DNA of 28,611 nucleotides from Burkholderiales bacterium UBA4657 (GTDB taxonomy: Bacteria; Pseudomonadota; Gammaproteobacteria; Burkholderiales; Burkholderiaceae_E), in contig DHLX01000042.1 in NCBI GenBank assembly GCA_002405475.1, positions 1 through 28,611 on the forward strand, given 5' to 3'. The position numbers and the translations under genes are program-made. Under the pieces are notes generated by a model. That model did not search any database, was not told where the DNA came from, and was given only the letters and a program-made list of their open reading frames with translations. This document shows positions 16,074 through 24,349 of this stretch, piece by piece (position 1 is the stretch's first letter; each line of letters starts with the position of its first letter).

Positions 16074-16939
16074 AGGCCAAGCCTGGTGTCATCTACGCCC
16101 TGTCTGCCTATACCTTATGGGGGCTGTTCCCGCTTTATTTTTATTGGCTGCGCTCGGTTCCTGCCTTTGAAGTACTGGCGCACCGAATGGTCTGGACCTT
16201 GTTATTTCTAGTGCTGGTTTTATTGTTCAAACGTCACTTGGGCTGGATAAAATCGGTATGCTCGCAGCCAAAAACACTTGCCTGGTTCGCGCTGAGTGCC
16301 AGCCTGATCTCCGTCAATTGGGGTCTGTATATCTGGGCAGTGGAACAGCAACGGGTAGTCGATGCCAGCCTGGGCTATTTCATCACGCCGATGGTTAATG
16401 TACTACTAGGTGCCGCGCTGTTGAAAGAACGCCTGCGGCCGGTACAGTGGGTCTGTGTTGCACTGGCAAGCCTGGGAGTCATCTGGTTGACGTGGAGTGC
16501 CCATGCCTTACCCTGGATCGGACTGACTCTGGCCTTTACTTTTGGCGCCTATGGGCTGCTGCGCAAGCTGGCAAGCCTGGGGGCGCTTGAAGGTTTATCG
16601 CTGGAAACTGCACTGCTATTTCCGCTGGCACTGGCCTATTTGCTCTTCACCTGGCAAACAGGTACCAATACTTTCATACTGGCATCCCCAAGCCTGCAGG
16701 TCTTGCTTGCCACCACCGGACCAGTTACCGCTCTGCCCTTATTGCTGTTTGCCGCAGGCGCCAGACGCCTGCCACTCAGCACCATGGGTCTGCTGCAGTA
16801 CATCAGCCCCAGCCTGCAATTTTTTTGCGGCTTGTGGTTTTTCAATGAGGTGTTCGATACTGCACGCCTGATAGGCTTTTGTTTCATCTGGCTGGCCTTG
16901 ATCGTATTCAGTGTAGACAGCCTGTGGCGTTCTCGCTAG
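16064..16939 (+). CDS. rarD: RarD/EamA-family inner-membrane transporter
   Basis: A 291-residue protein with about ten hydrophobic segments arranged as two EamA repeats. The N-terminus GVIYALSAYTLWGLFPLYFYWL and the motifs HRMVWTLLF, SLISVNWGLYIWAV and GYFITPMVNVLLG are typical of the RarD (chloramphenicol-sensitive protein) subfamily of drug/metabolite transporters. The substrate is unknown. I chose the ATG at 16064, with GGAG at 16053-16056. It overlaps the end of the second chr gene by 10 bases and is the last gene of the gpmA run. It converges on a minus-strand gene 29 bases away with no visible terminator hairpin. Confidence 0.92.
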   Translation: MGLKAKPGVIYALSAYTLWGLFPLYFYWLRSVPAFEVLAHRMVWTLLFLVLVLLFKRHLGWIKSVCSQPKTLAWFALSASLISVNWGLYIWAVEQQRVVDASLGYFITPMVNVLLGAALLKERLRPVQWVCVALASLGVIWLTWSAHALPWIGLTLAFTFGAYGLLRKLASLGALEGLSLETALLFPLALAYLLFTWQTGTNTFILASPSLQVLLATTGPVTALPLLLFAAGARRLPLSTMGLLQYISPSLQFFCGLWFFNEVFDTARLIGFCFIWLALIVFSVDSLWRSR

Positions 16940-16968
16940 CCACTCGCGCAAGACTCAAACCGGTCTGA

Positions 16969-17442
16969 TCAGGCCAGTGAATTCAGCATATAGCGTTTCA
17001 ACTGAGCCTGAGCCTGGTCACGAATACTGGAACGGACAAATATAGTCCAGCCAAAGAGCCGCCCCGGCCACCCCACGACCTGCGCCGCCCAGTGCCACAA
17101 ATCAAAATCATCGACGTGGGTCAGTATCTTGCTCTCATCAAAACTAAAATATGTAGTTACCTGGTTACGTACCTGGCGACCAGTCGGGGTGAACAGATAA
17201 TGTGCATTCCAGATCGCTTCAATTTTGTCGCCCTGCTCAACGATTTTATCGAGTCTGACTTCCAGATTTTCTGCATGTTCGAATAACATGCGCCACATGG
17301 TACGTACCTGGTTAGCATCCAGATCATGGAATACCGGGTCATGAAATCGGGCGTCATCGGAATAACACTCTGCCATGGTTTGCCAATCGCACCGGCGAAA
17401 GGCTTGAAAAAAATTTTTTATCAGTGCTATCCGCTCACTCAT
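16969..17442 (-). CDS. NTF2-like (SnoaL-fold) protein of unknown function
   Basis: A 157-residue soluble protein that looks like a SnoaL/NTF2-fold member: MSERIALIKNFFQAFRRCDW at the start, then CYSDDARFHDPVFHDL, the central strand pair KIEAIWNAHYLFTPTGRQV, and FDESKILTHVDDFDLWHWAAQ near the end. The fold includes isomerases, hydrolases and binding proteins, and nothing here fixes the reaction. A C-terminal extension after about residue 115 (VVGWPGRLFGWTIFVRSSI) is hydrophobic and aromatic and may bind a lipid or pack against the cone opening. It begins 9 bases after the hrcA stop on the same strand, so it is probably cotranscribed with hrcA. Confidence 0.8.
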   Translation of the reverse strand: MSERIALIKNFFQAFRRCDWQTMAECYSDDARFHDPVFHDLDANQVRTMWRMLFEHAENLEVRLDKIVEQGDKIEAIWNAHYLFTPTGRQVRNQVTTYFSFDESKILTHVDDFDLWHWAAQVVGWPGRLFGWTIFVRSSIRDQAQAQLKRYMLNSLA

Positions 17443-17451
17443 GCGAATTGC

Positions 17452-18501
17452 TCAATAATTCTGCGACAAGGCATTGGTGAGCAGTTTGGCCGTCATGTCC
17501 ACTATCGGTACGACCCGATCATAAGCCATACGGGTCGGGCCAATCACTCCCAGCGTACCGACGATCCTCCCATCTACCGTGTACTGTGCAGTGACCACGC
17601 TCATTGAATCAACTGGCACCAGGGCAGATTCACCACCGATAAAAATTTGTACTCCCTCGGAACGGTGCGAAGTATCTAGTAATTGCATGAGACGGGTTTT
17701 TTGTTCAAACAAGCCAAATAGCTGACGCAGCTTGTCCATATCCGAGGCCAGATCTTCTACACCTAACAAGTTGCGCTCGCCTGATATCAGTACCGCATCC
17801 TGTTCCTCATTCAGGGCATCCTGACCGGCCTCGACTGCGCGGCTCATCAGCTGCGTCATATCATCACGTAGCTGACGCAGCTCGTTTTTCAGGCTGTTTC
17901 GTACTTCGTTAAAACTTTTACCGGCAAAATGCTGATTCAGAAAATTGGCGGCTTCAATCAGCTGTGAACTGCTGAAATCACGCTCCAGTAACAAAATACG
18001 GTTTTGTACCGCCCCCTCAGGTGTAACGATGATGAGCAGAACCCTTTTTTCACCCAGCCGAATGAACTCAAGTTGTGAAAAAACCGCACTGCGCTTGGGG
18101 CTGATGACGACACCGGCAAACTGGCTCAAACTGGACAAGACATGAGCCGCGGCAGATAGCACGCGCTGCGGGTCGCCTTTTTGTAACTGGCCGTGTAATT
18201 CCGCGTCAATCACCTGGGTTGGTATCGCATCCAGAGGCTGTACCGTAAGCAACGAATCGACAAACAGCCGATAGCCTCTGGGGGTCGGAATACGTCCGGC
18301 CGAGGTATGCGGGCTGGCAACAAAACCCAGTTCTTCCAGATCGGCCATGACATTACGAACCGTGGCGGGCGACAGTTCCAGACCAGACCAGCGCGACAAG
18401 GCACGTGAGCCGACCGGCTGGCCGTCTGCGATATAGCGCTCGATCAGGGTTTTAAGCAACAATTGAGCGCGCTGGTCCAAAGAAGGGCTATGAGGGATCA
18501 T
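17452..18501 (-). CDS. hrcA: Heat-inducible transcription repressor HrcA
   Basis: A 349-residue repressor that binds CIRCE elements (TTAGCACTC-N9-GAGTGCTAA) upstream of groESL and dnaK genes and is kept active by GroEL. The N-terminal winged helix is clear: LDQRAQLLLKTLIERYIADGQPVGSRALS then SPATVRNVMADLEELGFVASPHTSAGRIPT. The C-terminal GAF-like domain ends in the family block GTLGVIGPTRMAYDRVVPIVDMTAKLL. I chose the ATG at 18501, the family-typical start; a GTG at 18537 would add 12 residues. No heat-shock operon and no CIRCE site is visible in the window, so its targets lie elsewhere. Divergent from nadK. Confidence 0.95.
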   Translation of the reverse strand: MIPHSPSLDQRAQLLLKTLIERYIADGQPVGSRALSRWSGLELSPATVRNVMADLEELGFVASPHTSAGRIPTPRGYRLFVDSLLTVQPLDAIPTQVIDAELHGQLQKGDPQRVLSAAAHVLSSLSQFAGVVISPKRSAVFSQLEFIRLGEKRVLLIIVTPEGAVQNRILLLERDFSSSQLIEAANFLNQHFAGKSFNEVRNSLKNELRQLRDDMTQLMSRAVEAGQDALNEEQDAVLISGERNLLGVEDLASDMDKLRQLFGLFEQKTRLMQLLDTSHRSEGVQIFIGGESALVPVDSMSVVTAQYTVDGRIVGTLGVIGPTRMAYDRVVPIVDMTAKLLTNALSQNY

Positions 18502-18524
18502 AAGCGCTATTCTATGCTGTATGC

Positions 18525-18553
18525 TTGCACAGATCACTACTCAAGTCGATATT
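18525..18553 (+). promoter_or_regulatory. Candidate promoter for nadK
   Basis: TTGCAC at 18525-18530 and GATATT at 18548-18553 are separated by 17 bases, an ideal sigma-70 spacing, but match the consensus at only three and four of six bases. Transcription would begin near 18560. That would make an ATG at 18562 almost leaderless and favours the nadK start at 18616. Confidence 0.3.
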
Positions 18554-18615
18554 TGCTTATCATGCCCACATCATCGTCCCCATCCAAATCCGTAAGGAAG
18601 AGTAGCGCCTCGAAA

Positions 18616-19545
18616 ATGGCTTTTCGATCTGTCGCTATCATTGGAAAATTCCGTGGTCAGGGCCTGACACAACCACTACGCGAACTGGCTGATTTTCTGG
18701 CCGGTCTGGGGGTAAAAGTCTTGCTGGAAGCGGGTACCGCGCGCCAGATAAGGCAGCGTGACTATGCACCGGTCAGCATGGACGACATTGGACGTCAGGC
18801 CGATGTTGCCATTGTCGTCGGTGGTGACGGCACCATGCTCGGCGTGGCGCGTCAACTGGCTGCCTATAAGGTACCACTGATTGGCATTAACCAGGGGCGG
18901 CTAGGTTTCATGACGGATATTGCCCTGTCGCGACAGCTAGAAACGCTGACACCAATGATGCGTGGTGCTTATGTCAGCGAACAGCGCAGTTTGCTGCAAG
19001 CCCGGGTTGAACGTCGAGTCGGCAAAGGTAAAAACACCCAGGTCAAAACCATTTTCGAAGCGATTGCGTTGAATGATGTCGTCGTAGCGCGCGGCGCTGT
19101 TTCCGGCATGATTGAAATCAGCGTAGAAATCAATGGTTTATACACCTACACCCAGCGTGCCGACGGCCTGATTATTGCCACGCCCACCGGCTCAACCGCT
19201 TATGCATTATCAGCGCACGGCCCGATCTTGCACCCGGGTTTACAAGGCTTGGTGCTAGTACCAGTAGCACCACAATCACTGTCTAATCGTCCTATAGTCG
19301 TGCCCGAAGATTCGGAAATTGTAGTGACACTCGATCAACTCGCCAACAGTGCGCCACATCCGGCCTCAGCCAGTTTCGACATGCAGAACCTGGCGACTCT
19401 GAAGGAGCGAGATCGTATTATCGTCCGTCGCAGCCCGCATAAAATTACCTTTTTGCATCCTGCCGATTACAATTATTTCGGTGTACTGCGTCAAAAACTC
19501 AACTGGACACTCATGCCGGTAGGTGCTGCCCAAGCTAATGCGTAA
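18616..19545 (+). CDS. nadK: NAD kinase
   Basis: Phosphorylates NAD+ to NADP+ with ATP or polyphosphate. The 309-residue protein has the catalytic GGDGTML motif (about 69-75), NQGRLGFMTD (about 92-101) and TPTGSTAYALS (about 189-199), all intact. Two in-frame ATGs are plausible. The one at 18562 adds an 18-residue Ser/Lys-rich lead with no ribosome binding site. The one at 18616 has AAGGAAGAG at 18594-18602 and gives the family-typical start MAFRSVAIIGK, so I prefer it, though the spacing is long. It is the first gene of the long plus-strand run and lies 13 bases before recN, a common proteobacterial pair. It supplies NADP+ for enzymes such as Zwf. Confidence 0.95.
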   Translation: MAFRSVAIIGKFRGQGLTQPLRELADFLAGLGVKVLLEAGTARQIRQRDYAPVSMDDIGRQADVAIVVGGDGTMLGVARQLAAYKVPLIGINQGRLGFMTDIALSRQLETLTPMMRGAYVSEQRSLLQARVERRVGKGKNTQVKTIFEAIALNDVVVARGAVSGMIEISVEINGLYTYTQRADGLIIATPTGSTAYALSAHGPILHPGLQGLVLVPVAPQSLSNRPIVVPEDSEIVVTLDQLANSAPHPASASFDMQNLATLKERDRIIVRRSPHKITFLHPADYNYFGVLRQKLNWTLMPVGAAQANA

Positions 19546-19558
19546 CTGATTCACTGCC

Positions 19559-21202
19559 ATGCTGCTCTCCTTACAAGTCAGAGATTTTGTGATTGTCGAT
19601 GAATGCCAACTCGATTTTTCGACAGGCTTTACCGTCTTTAGCGGTGAAACCGGTGCCGGTAAGTCGATATTGATTGATGCGCTGGCGCTGACGCTGGGGG
19701 CGAAGGCCGATGCCAGCCTGATCCGAGAGGGTAACAACAAAGCCGATATTGTGGCGCGCTTTCAGGCCCCGCCGACCCTGCTGAACTGGCTCGAAACCCA
19801 GGAATTGCAGGGCGACGACGAACTGGTCATTTTGCGCCGGGTCATTGACACCCAGGGGAAAAATAAAGCTTTTATTAACGGCACCAGTGTGACGCAAGCG
19901 CAATTGCGCGAATGTGGCGATTTTTTGGTGGATATCCATGGGCAACATGCGCACCAACAACTGCTCAAGCCCTCTGCGCAGCGTGACTTGCTGGATCGGC
20001 ACGCACAACTGCAGGAAAGCGTGCAGCAGGTGCGGCTGGCTTTTCGTGACTGGCAGACGGTACGCAAACAGCGTGAAGCACTGGAAAACAATGCCCGTGC
20101 CATAGAGCTGGAACGTGAACGACTGCAATGGCAGGTCGATGATCTGGGACGGCTTGCACCCCAGGCAGGTGAATGGGAAAGCATCAGTCTGGAACATAAA
20201 CGTCTGGCACATGCTGCCGGTCTGATGGCTGGAGCGCAGGCCAGCCTCGAAGCCTTGTCCGAGGCGGAACCGGCGGCCCAATCACTTTTGTCTCAAGTCA
20301 TCAGCCGCTTGCGTCCGCTGTCTGACATCGACCCGGCCCTGGCCAATGCTGTTGCTGCGCTGGAAGGTGCCGAGGCACAGGTCAGTGATGCAGTCTCAAG
20401 TCTGAATCATTATTTATCACGACTCGAACTTGACCCCGAGCGTCTGGCTCAGTGCGAAGCGCGTATGGAGGCTTTACACCAGGTGGCACGCAAATATCGC
20501 CTTGCCAGCCCGGAACATTTACCCCAGGCGTGGCAGCAGGCACAGCAGGCCTTGCAGGAATTGGGCGACAGCAGTGACCTGGAAAGTTTGCGGGTGCGTG
20601 AGCAGCAGGCCGAGCAGCACTACCTCTCATTGGCGACACAACTCAGCACCCAACGGCAAAAAGCGGCACGTCTGCTCTCTGTTGAAGTCACACGCGCCAT
20701 GCAAGACCTGAGCATGTCGGGTGGCCGGTTTGAGGTACAGCTGAAGGCGTGTGAGCCGGGTAGCTACGGCCTGGAAGAGGTGGAATTTCAGGTCGCCGCC
20801 CACCCCGGCGTCAGTTTGCGGCCGCTGCACAAAGTGGCTTCGGGTGGTGAGCTGGCGCGCATCAGTCTGGCGCTGTCGGTCATGACGTCGAGTGCCACTG
20901 CCACCCCAACCCTGATTTTTGATGAGGTGGATAGTGGCATAGGCGGTGCAGTTGCTGAAGTGGTGGGGCGCTTGCTCAAACAATTGGGGCAGTCGCGCCA
21001 AGTATTATGTGTCACCCATCTGGCTCAGGTCGCGGCCAAGGGCGATCAGCATTTTTATGTCGAAAAGCTTCAACAGTCCGGGCAAACGCTGTCCCGTATC
21101 CGTGCACTGAACAGCAGCGAGCGGGTCGAAGAAATTGCGCGTATGCTGGGTGGCCTGGAAATAACGGTCAATACCAGAAAAGCGGCGCGCGAATTACTAT
21201 GA
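19559..21202 (+). CDS. recN: DNA repair protein RecN
   Basis: An SMC-like ATPase acting in recombinational repair of double-strand breaks. At 547 residues it is normal length. The N-terminal Walker A GETGAGKS is at about 29-36, followed by a long coiled-coil middle (about 150-380) rich in Gln, Glu, Arg and Leu. The C-terminal ABC signature lies in SGGELARISLALSVM, then Walker B LIFDEVDSGIGG and the D-loop/H region CVTHLAQVAAKGDQHFYV. The start is 13 bases after nadK. I see no obvious LexA box in the short gap before it, so SOS control, if any, would act from the nadK promoter region. Confidence 0.96.
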   Translation: MLLSLQVRDFVIVDECQLDFSTGFTVFSGETGAGKSILIDALALTLGAKADASLIREGNNKADIVARFQAPPTLLNWLETQELQGDDELVILRRVIDTQGKNKAFINGTSVTQAQLRECGDFLVDIHGQHAHQQLLKPSAQRDLLDRHAQLQESVQQVRLAFRDWQTVRKQREALENNARAIELERERLQWQVDDLGRLAPQAGEWESISLEHKRLAHAAGLMAGAQASLEALSEAEPAAQSLLSQVISRLRPLSDIDPALANAVAALEGAEAQVSDAVSSLNHYLSRLELDPERLAQCEARMEALHQVARKYRLASPEHLPQAWQQAQQALQELGDSSDLESLRVREQQAEQHYLSLATQLSTQRQKAARLLSVEVTRAMQDLSMSGGRFEVQLKACEPGSYGLEEVEFQVAAHPGVSLRPLHKVASGGELARISLALSVMTSSATATPTLIFDEVDSGIGGAVAEVVGRLLKQLGQSRQVLCVTHLAQVAAKGDQHFYVEKLQQSGQTLSRIRALNSSERVEEIARMLGGLEITVNTRKAARELL

Positions 21203-21223
21203 ATCTGTTGACTCACCCAGCTA

Positions 21224-22168
21224 ATGAACCCGACCAACAATACGTCTGACATGCAAACATTGCCCAATGTTGCCGCAGTGCGCGGTTATTTGCTGGGCCT
21301 GCAGGAAAATATTATTCAGGGACTTGGCAAGTATGAAAGCCAGGCCTTTTTGCGTGATGCCTGGCAAAAACCCCAAAGCAGTAGCGGCCTACAGGGTGGC
21401 GGCATCACTCGACTGGTGGAGGAAGGCAGTTTTCTCGAGCGCGGTGGCGTAGGGTTCAGCCATGTCTTTGGGCAACAACTTCCACCCTCGGCTACGGCGC
21501 ATCGCCCCGAACTTGCCGGCCAAGCCTGGGAAGCGCTGGGCGTGTCGCTGGTCTTGCATCCGCGCAACCCTTATGTGCCTACTGTACACATGAATGTGCG
21601 GGTCTTTATCTCGGGACCGGTGTTCTGGTTTGGTGGCGGCATGGACTTGACTCCGTATTACGGCTTTGAAGTCGATGCGCGTCATTTTCATGCCACCTGT
21701 CAGGCAGCACTGGCACCGTTTGGCAGCGACAGATATCCGGCCTACAAGCGTTGGTGCGACGACTATTTTTTTCTTAAACACCGGCAGGAACCGCGCGGTA
21801 TTGGCGGCATTTTTTTTGATGATGTAAGTAGCCCCGACTTTGATACCTGCTTCGCACTCATGCGCTCGGTCGGTGATCATTTCCTGTCGGCCTATTTGCC
21901 CATTGTGGAACGACGCCACGCCATGCCTTATGGCGAGCGGGAAAGAAACTGGCAGGCCATACGCCGTGGGCGTTACGTTGAATTCAATCTGGTGTTCGAC
22001 CGCGGTACCTTGTTCGGCTTGCAATCCGGTGGGCGCAGTGAATCGATTTTGATGTCGATGCCCCCGCTAGTACGCTGGCAGTACCAGCATCAACCACCGC
22101 CTGACAGTCCAGAGGCCGAGTTATTGACCTACTATCTGCAAGCCAAAGACTGGTTACAGTCAGCATGA
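21224..22168 (+). CDS. hemF: Oxygen-dependent coproporphyrinogen III oxidase
   Basis: Decarboxylates coproporphyrinogen III to protoporphyrinogen IX using O2 in haem synthesis. The 314-residue protein carries HPRNPYVPTVHMNVRVF, GGGMDLTPYYGFEVDARHFH, KRWCDDYFFLKHRQEPRGIGGIFFDD and the C-terminal RGRYVEFNLVFDRGTLFGLQSGGRSESILMS-type blocks, all intact. The ATG at 21224 is used here; the in-frame ATG at 21251 (MQTLPN) fits the family start at least as well, and neither has a clear ribosome binding site. It starts 21 bases after recN and overlaps nadD by 4 bases. The enzyme type implies an organism that grows with oxygen. Confidence 0.96.
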   Translation: MNPTNNTSDMQTLPNVAAVRGYLLGLQENIIQGLGKYESQAFLRDAWQKPQSSSGLQGGGITRLVEEGSFLERGGVGFSHVFGQQLPPSATAHRPELAGQAWEALGVSLVLHPRNPYVPTVHMNVRVFISGPVFWFGGGMDLTPYYGFEVDARHFHATCQAALAPFGSDRYPAYKRWCDDYFFLKHRQEPRGIGGIFFDDVSSPDFDTCFALMRSVGDHFLSAYLPIVERRHAMPYGERERNWQAIRRGRYVEFNLVFDRGTLFGLQSGGRSESILMSMPPLVRWQYQHQPPPDSPEAELLTYYLQAKDWLQSA

Positions 22169-22809
22169 CAGCAGCAACCACAGGTGTCAGACGCATTGGT
22201 TTGCTCGGAGGTAGTTTCGACCCGCCGCACCACGCCCACCTGCAACTGGCACGACAGGCACAACAGGCCTTGGGGCTAGAGCAAGTACGCTTTGTCATTG
22301 CAGCACAACCCTGGCAAAAAACTGGCGTCAGCCCCAGCCAGCATCGGCTGGCCATGCTGCAACTGGCACTGCAACACCACGACGGACTGGCCATTGAAAC
22401 CTGCGAGCTGGAACGTACCGGACCGAGTTACGCTATTGATACTCTGCGTGAACTCAGACAACGCTATGGACCCCAAGCCATGCTGGTCTGGATCCTGGGC
22501 AGTGACCAGTACTTCAATCTACCGACCTGGCATCAGCATGAACAATTATTGCACTATGCCAATTTCGCTGTCGTTCAACGCCAGGCCTCAGCCAAGCAAA
22601 AAGATCAGCTTGAAACCTTACCCGAAGCCACTGGTTTAACTCAGCCCCGGGGCCAGACAGTACGTTTTTTCATGCCAGCACTGGACATTTCTTCCACCGC
22701 CATACGCCAGGCCATAGCACATGGTGCGCCAGAAACTGTACAGGGTTTGCTGGCACCTGCGGTTCTGACCTATATTCTCGATCATCACCTTTATTCAACT
22801 TCATTATGA
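22165..22809 (+). CDS. nadD: Nicotinate-nucleotide adenylyltransferase
   Basis: Adenylates nicotinate mononucleotide to deamido-NAD in NAD synthesis. The 214-residue protein starts with IGLLGGSFDPPHHAH. In this family the nucleotidyltransferase signature is normally HxGH; here residues 22-25 read HHAH, with Ala for Gly. The second signature, DISSTAIRQ, is intact, as is the ILGSDQYFNLPTWHQHEQLL block. It overlaps hemF and rsfS by ATGA at each end, pointing to coupled translation. The nadD-rsfS-rlmH order is widely conserved. The loss of Gly needs care but the gene appears complete and in frame. Confidence 0.95.
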   Translation: MTAATTGVRRIGLLGGSFDPPHHAHLQLARQAQQALGLEQVRFVIAAQPWQKTGVSPSQHRLAMLQLALQHHDGLAIETCELERTGPSYAIDTLRELRQRYGPQAMLVWILGSDQYFNLPTWHQHEQLLHYANFAVVQRQASAKQKDQLETLPEATGLTQPRGQTVRFFMPALDISSTAIRQAIAHGAPETVQGLLAPAVLTYILDHHLYSTSL

Positions 22810-23267
22810 ACATTACCAAATTGCAACGCATCATCATCGACGCCTTAGAAGATGTCAAAGGGCAGGACATTGAGATTTTCAATGTTACCCATCTCACCCC
22901 GCTGTTCGATCGCGTGATTATTGCTTCCGGTACCTCGAACCGTCAAACCCGCGCCCTGGCCATGTCAGTACGCGACAAGGTCAAGGAAGCAGGCGGCACC
23001 GTTATCAGCCTGGAAGGTGAGGACAGTGGCGAGTGGGTACTTATCGATTGCGGTGATGCGGTGGTGCATATCATGCAGCCGACTATCCGCGCCTATTACC
23101 GCCTGGAAGAAATCTGGGGCGGGAAAACGGTGCATATCAAGCACCAAGGTATGGAAACCAGCGATTCTGCCTTACCTGCTACCAAAACGGTCAAAGCGCC
23201 ACGTAAAAGCAGTAAGACTGCCGCTACACCGGTACGTAAAAAAGTGGCCAGTAAAAAAACAGTCTGA
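22806..23267 (+). CDS. rsfS: Ribosomal silencing factor RsfS
   Basis: Binds ribosomal protein L14 on the 50S subunit and blocks subunit joining when nutrients are scarce. The core (about residues 1-112) shows LEDVKGQDIEIFNVTHLTPLFDRVIIASGTSNRQTRALA, EGEDSGEWVLIDCGDAVVHIMQP and YYRLEEIWG. At 153 residues it is longer than the 105 of E. coli: a Lys/Ala/Thr-rich basic tail (about 118-153) follows the core and may contact rRNA. It overlaps nadD by 4 bases and ends 4 bases before rlmH. Confidence 0.95.
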   Translation: MNITKLQRIIIDALEDVKGQDIEIFNVTHLTPLFDRVIIASGTSNRQTRALAMSVRDKVKEAGGTVISLEGEDSGEWVLIDCGDAVVHIMQPTIRAYYRLEEIWGGKTVHIKHQGMETSDSALPATKTVKAPRKSSKTAATPVRKKVASKKTV

Positions 23268-23271
23268 GTTT

Positions 23272-23742
23272 ATGGAGCTATGCATTATCGCTGTAGGTCA
23301 ACGTATGCCGCACTGGGTCGATACGGCTTTTGACGACTACGCCAAACGTATGCCGACTGAATGCAGACTGCTGTTAAAAGAAATCAAGGCCGAGCCCCGA
23401 ACGACAGGCAAAACGGTATCTGCCTTGATGGCTGCCGAAGCCGAGCGCATAGAGCAGGCGCTACCGAAACAGGCCTTTGTAATTGCCCTGGATGAGCGCG
23501 GAAAAGATTTGACGACACAGCAAATTTCACAGCAACTACAACACTGGCAGCACGATACACCTTCGGTAGCTTTTCTGATTGGCGGTGCCGACGGCCTGGC
23601 ACCTGAACTGAAAGCTCGTGCACAGGTACAGTGGCGCCTGTCAAGCCTGACTCTGCCTCATGCCCTGGTTCGAGTCATGCTAGCCGAGCAACTGTATCGT
23701 GCCTGGAGCCTGCTGCAAGGACATCCTTACCATCGAGCCTGA
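23272..23742 (+). CDS. rlmH: 23S rRNA (pseudouridine1915-N3)-methyltransferase RlmH
   Basis: Methylates pseudouridine 1915 of 23S rRNA in helix 69 of the assembled ribosome, using S-adenosylmethionine. The 156-residue protein is normal length and shows the SPOUT features: MELCIIAVGQRMPHWVD at the start, FVIALDERGKDLTTQQ, the cofactor knot FLIGGADGLAPEL, and LTLPHALVRVMLAEQLYRAWSLLQGHPYHR at the end. I chose the ATG at 23272, four bases after rsfS. A longer frame starting at 22921 runs through rsfS in another frame and is rejected. Confidence 0.96.
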   Translation: MELCIIAVGQRMPHWVDTAFDDYAKRMPTECRLLLKEIKAEPRTTGKTVSALMAAEAERIEQALPKQAFVIALDERGKDLTTQQISQQLQHWQHDTPSVAFLIGGADGLAPELKARAQVQWRLSSLTLPHALVRVMLAEQLYRAWSLLQGHPYHRA

Positions 23743-23746
23743 CACC

Positions 23747-24349
23747 ATGCGCGCACAGATCTATCTCGCCTCGCAAAGCCCACGGCGGCAGGAACTGTTG
23801 CAACAACTGGGCGTGAGCTTTGAATTATTGTTGCCTGAGCCGAGTGAAGATGCCGAAGCGCTGGAAGTGAGGCTGGGACAGGAACCGGCCAAAACCTATG
23901 TACGTCGCGTCTGTCTGCTAAAAACCCAGGCAGCCTTGCAACGTCTGCAGCGACAGCAAAAAGTAATGCGCCCGGTACTCTGCGCCGATACCACGGTGGC
24001 CATGGGCAACACGCTGTTGGGTAAACCGGAAAATGTAGAACAGGCCGCGCAGATGCTACATAGCCTGAGTGGAAAAACGCATCGGGTGCTCACTGCCGTA
24101 GCAGTGGCAACAGCGGAAGATTGCGCCTGCCTGATTAGCGTGTCGCAGGTCAGTTTTATGGAACTGAGTGAAAATGACATTCAGGCTTATATTGCCAGTG
24201 GCGAGCCTTTTGGCAAAGCGGGCGCTTATGGCATACAAGGTCGTGCTGGCGCCTTCATTCGACATCTGTCGGGCAGCTATAGTGGTGTCATGGGTCTGCC
24301 GCTTTATGAGACACGCTGTCTGCTGCAAAAAACAGGACTAATGATATGA
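23747..24349 (+). CDS. maf: Maf-family nucleoside triphosphate pyrophosphatase (YhdE type)
   Basis: Hydrolyses nucleoside triphosphates to monophosphates, with dTTP and UTP the likely substrates, as a house-cleaning enzyme. The 200-residue protein has the N-terminal Maf motif SQSPRRQELLQQLG, ADTTVAMGNTLLGKP in the middle, and GKAGAYGIQGRAGAFI followed by GSYSGVMGLPLYET. The AYGIQG form points to the YhdE subgroup rather than the m7GTP-specific YceF subgroup. I chose the ATG at 23747, four bases after rlmH. It overlaps rng by ATGA. The maf-rng pair is common in proteobacteria. Confidence 0.95.
   Translation: MRAQIYLASQSPRRQELLQQLGVSFELLLPEPSEDAEALEVRLGQEPAKTYVRRVCLLKTQAALQRLQRQQKVMRPVLCADTTVAMGNTLLGKPENVEQAAQMLHSLSGKTHRVLTAVAVATAEDCACLISVSQVSFMELSENDIQAYIASGEPFGKAGAYGIQGRAGAFIRHLSGSYSGVMGLPLYETRCLLQKTGLMI

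Noticed and set aside
18502..18615. CIRCE element for HrcA autoregulation between hrcA and nadK
   Set aside because: I looked for TTAGCACTC and its inverted partner and found no match in this gap.
19571..20281. A 236-residue minus-strand open frame opposite recN
   Set aside because: It is antisense to an intact recN, has no recognisable domain and no ribosome binding site; it looks like a codon-bias shadow.
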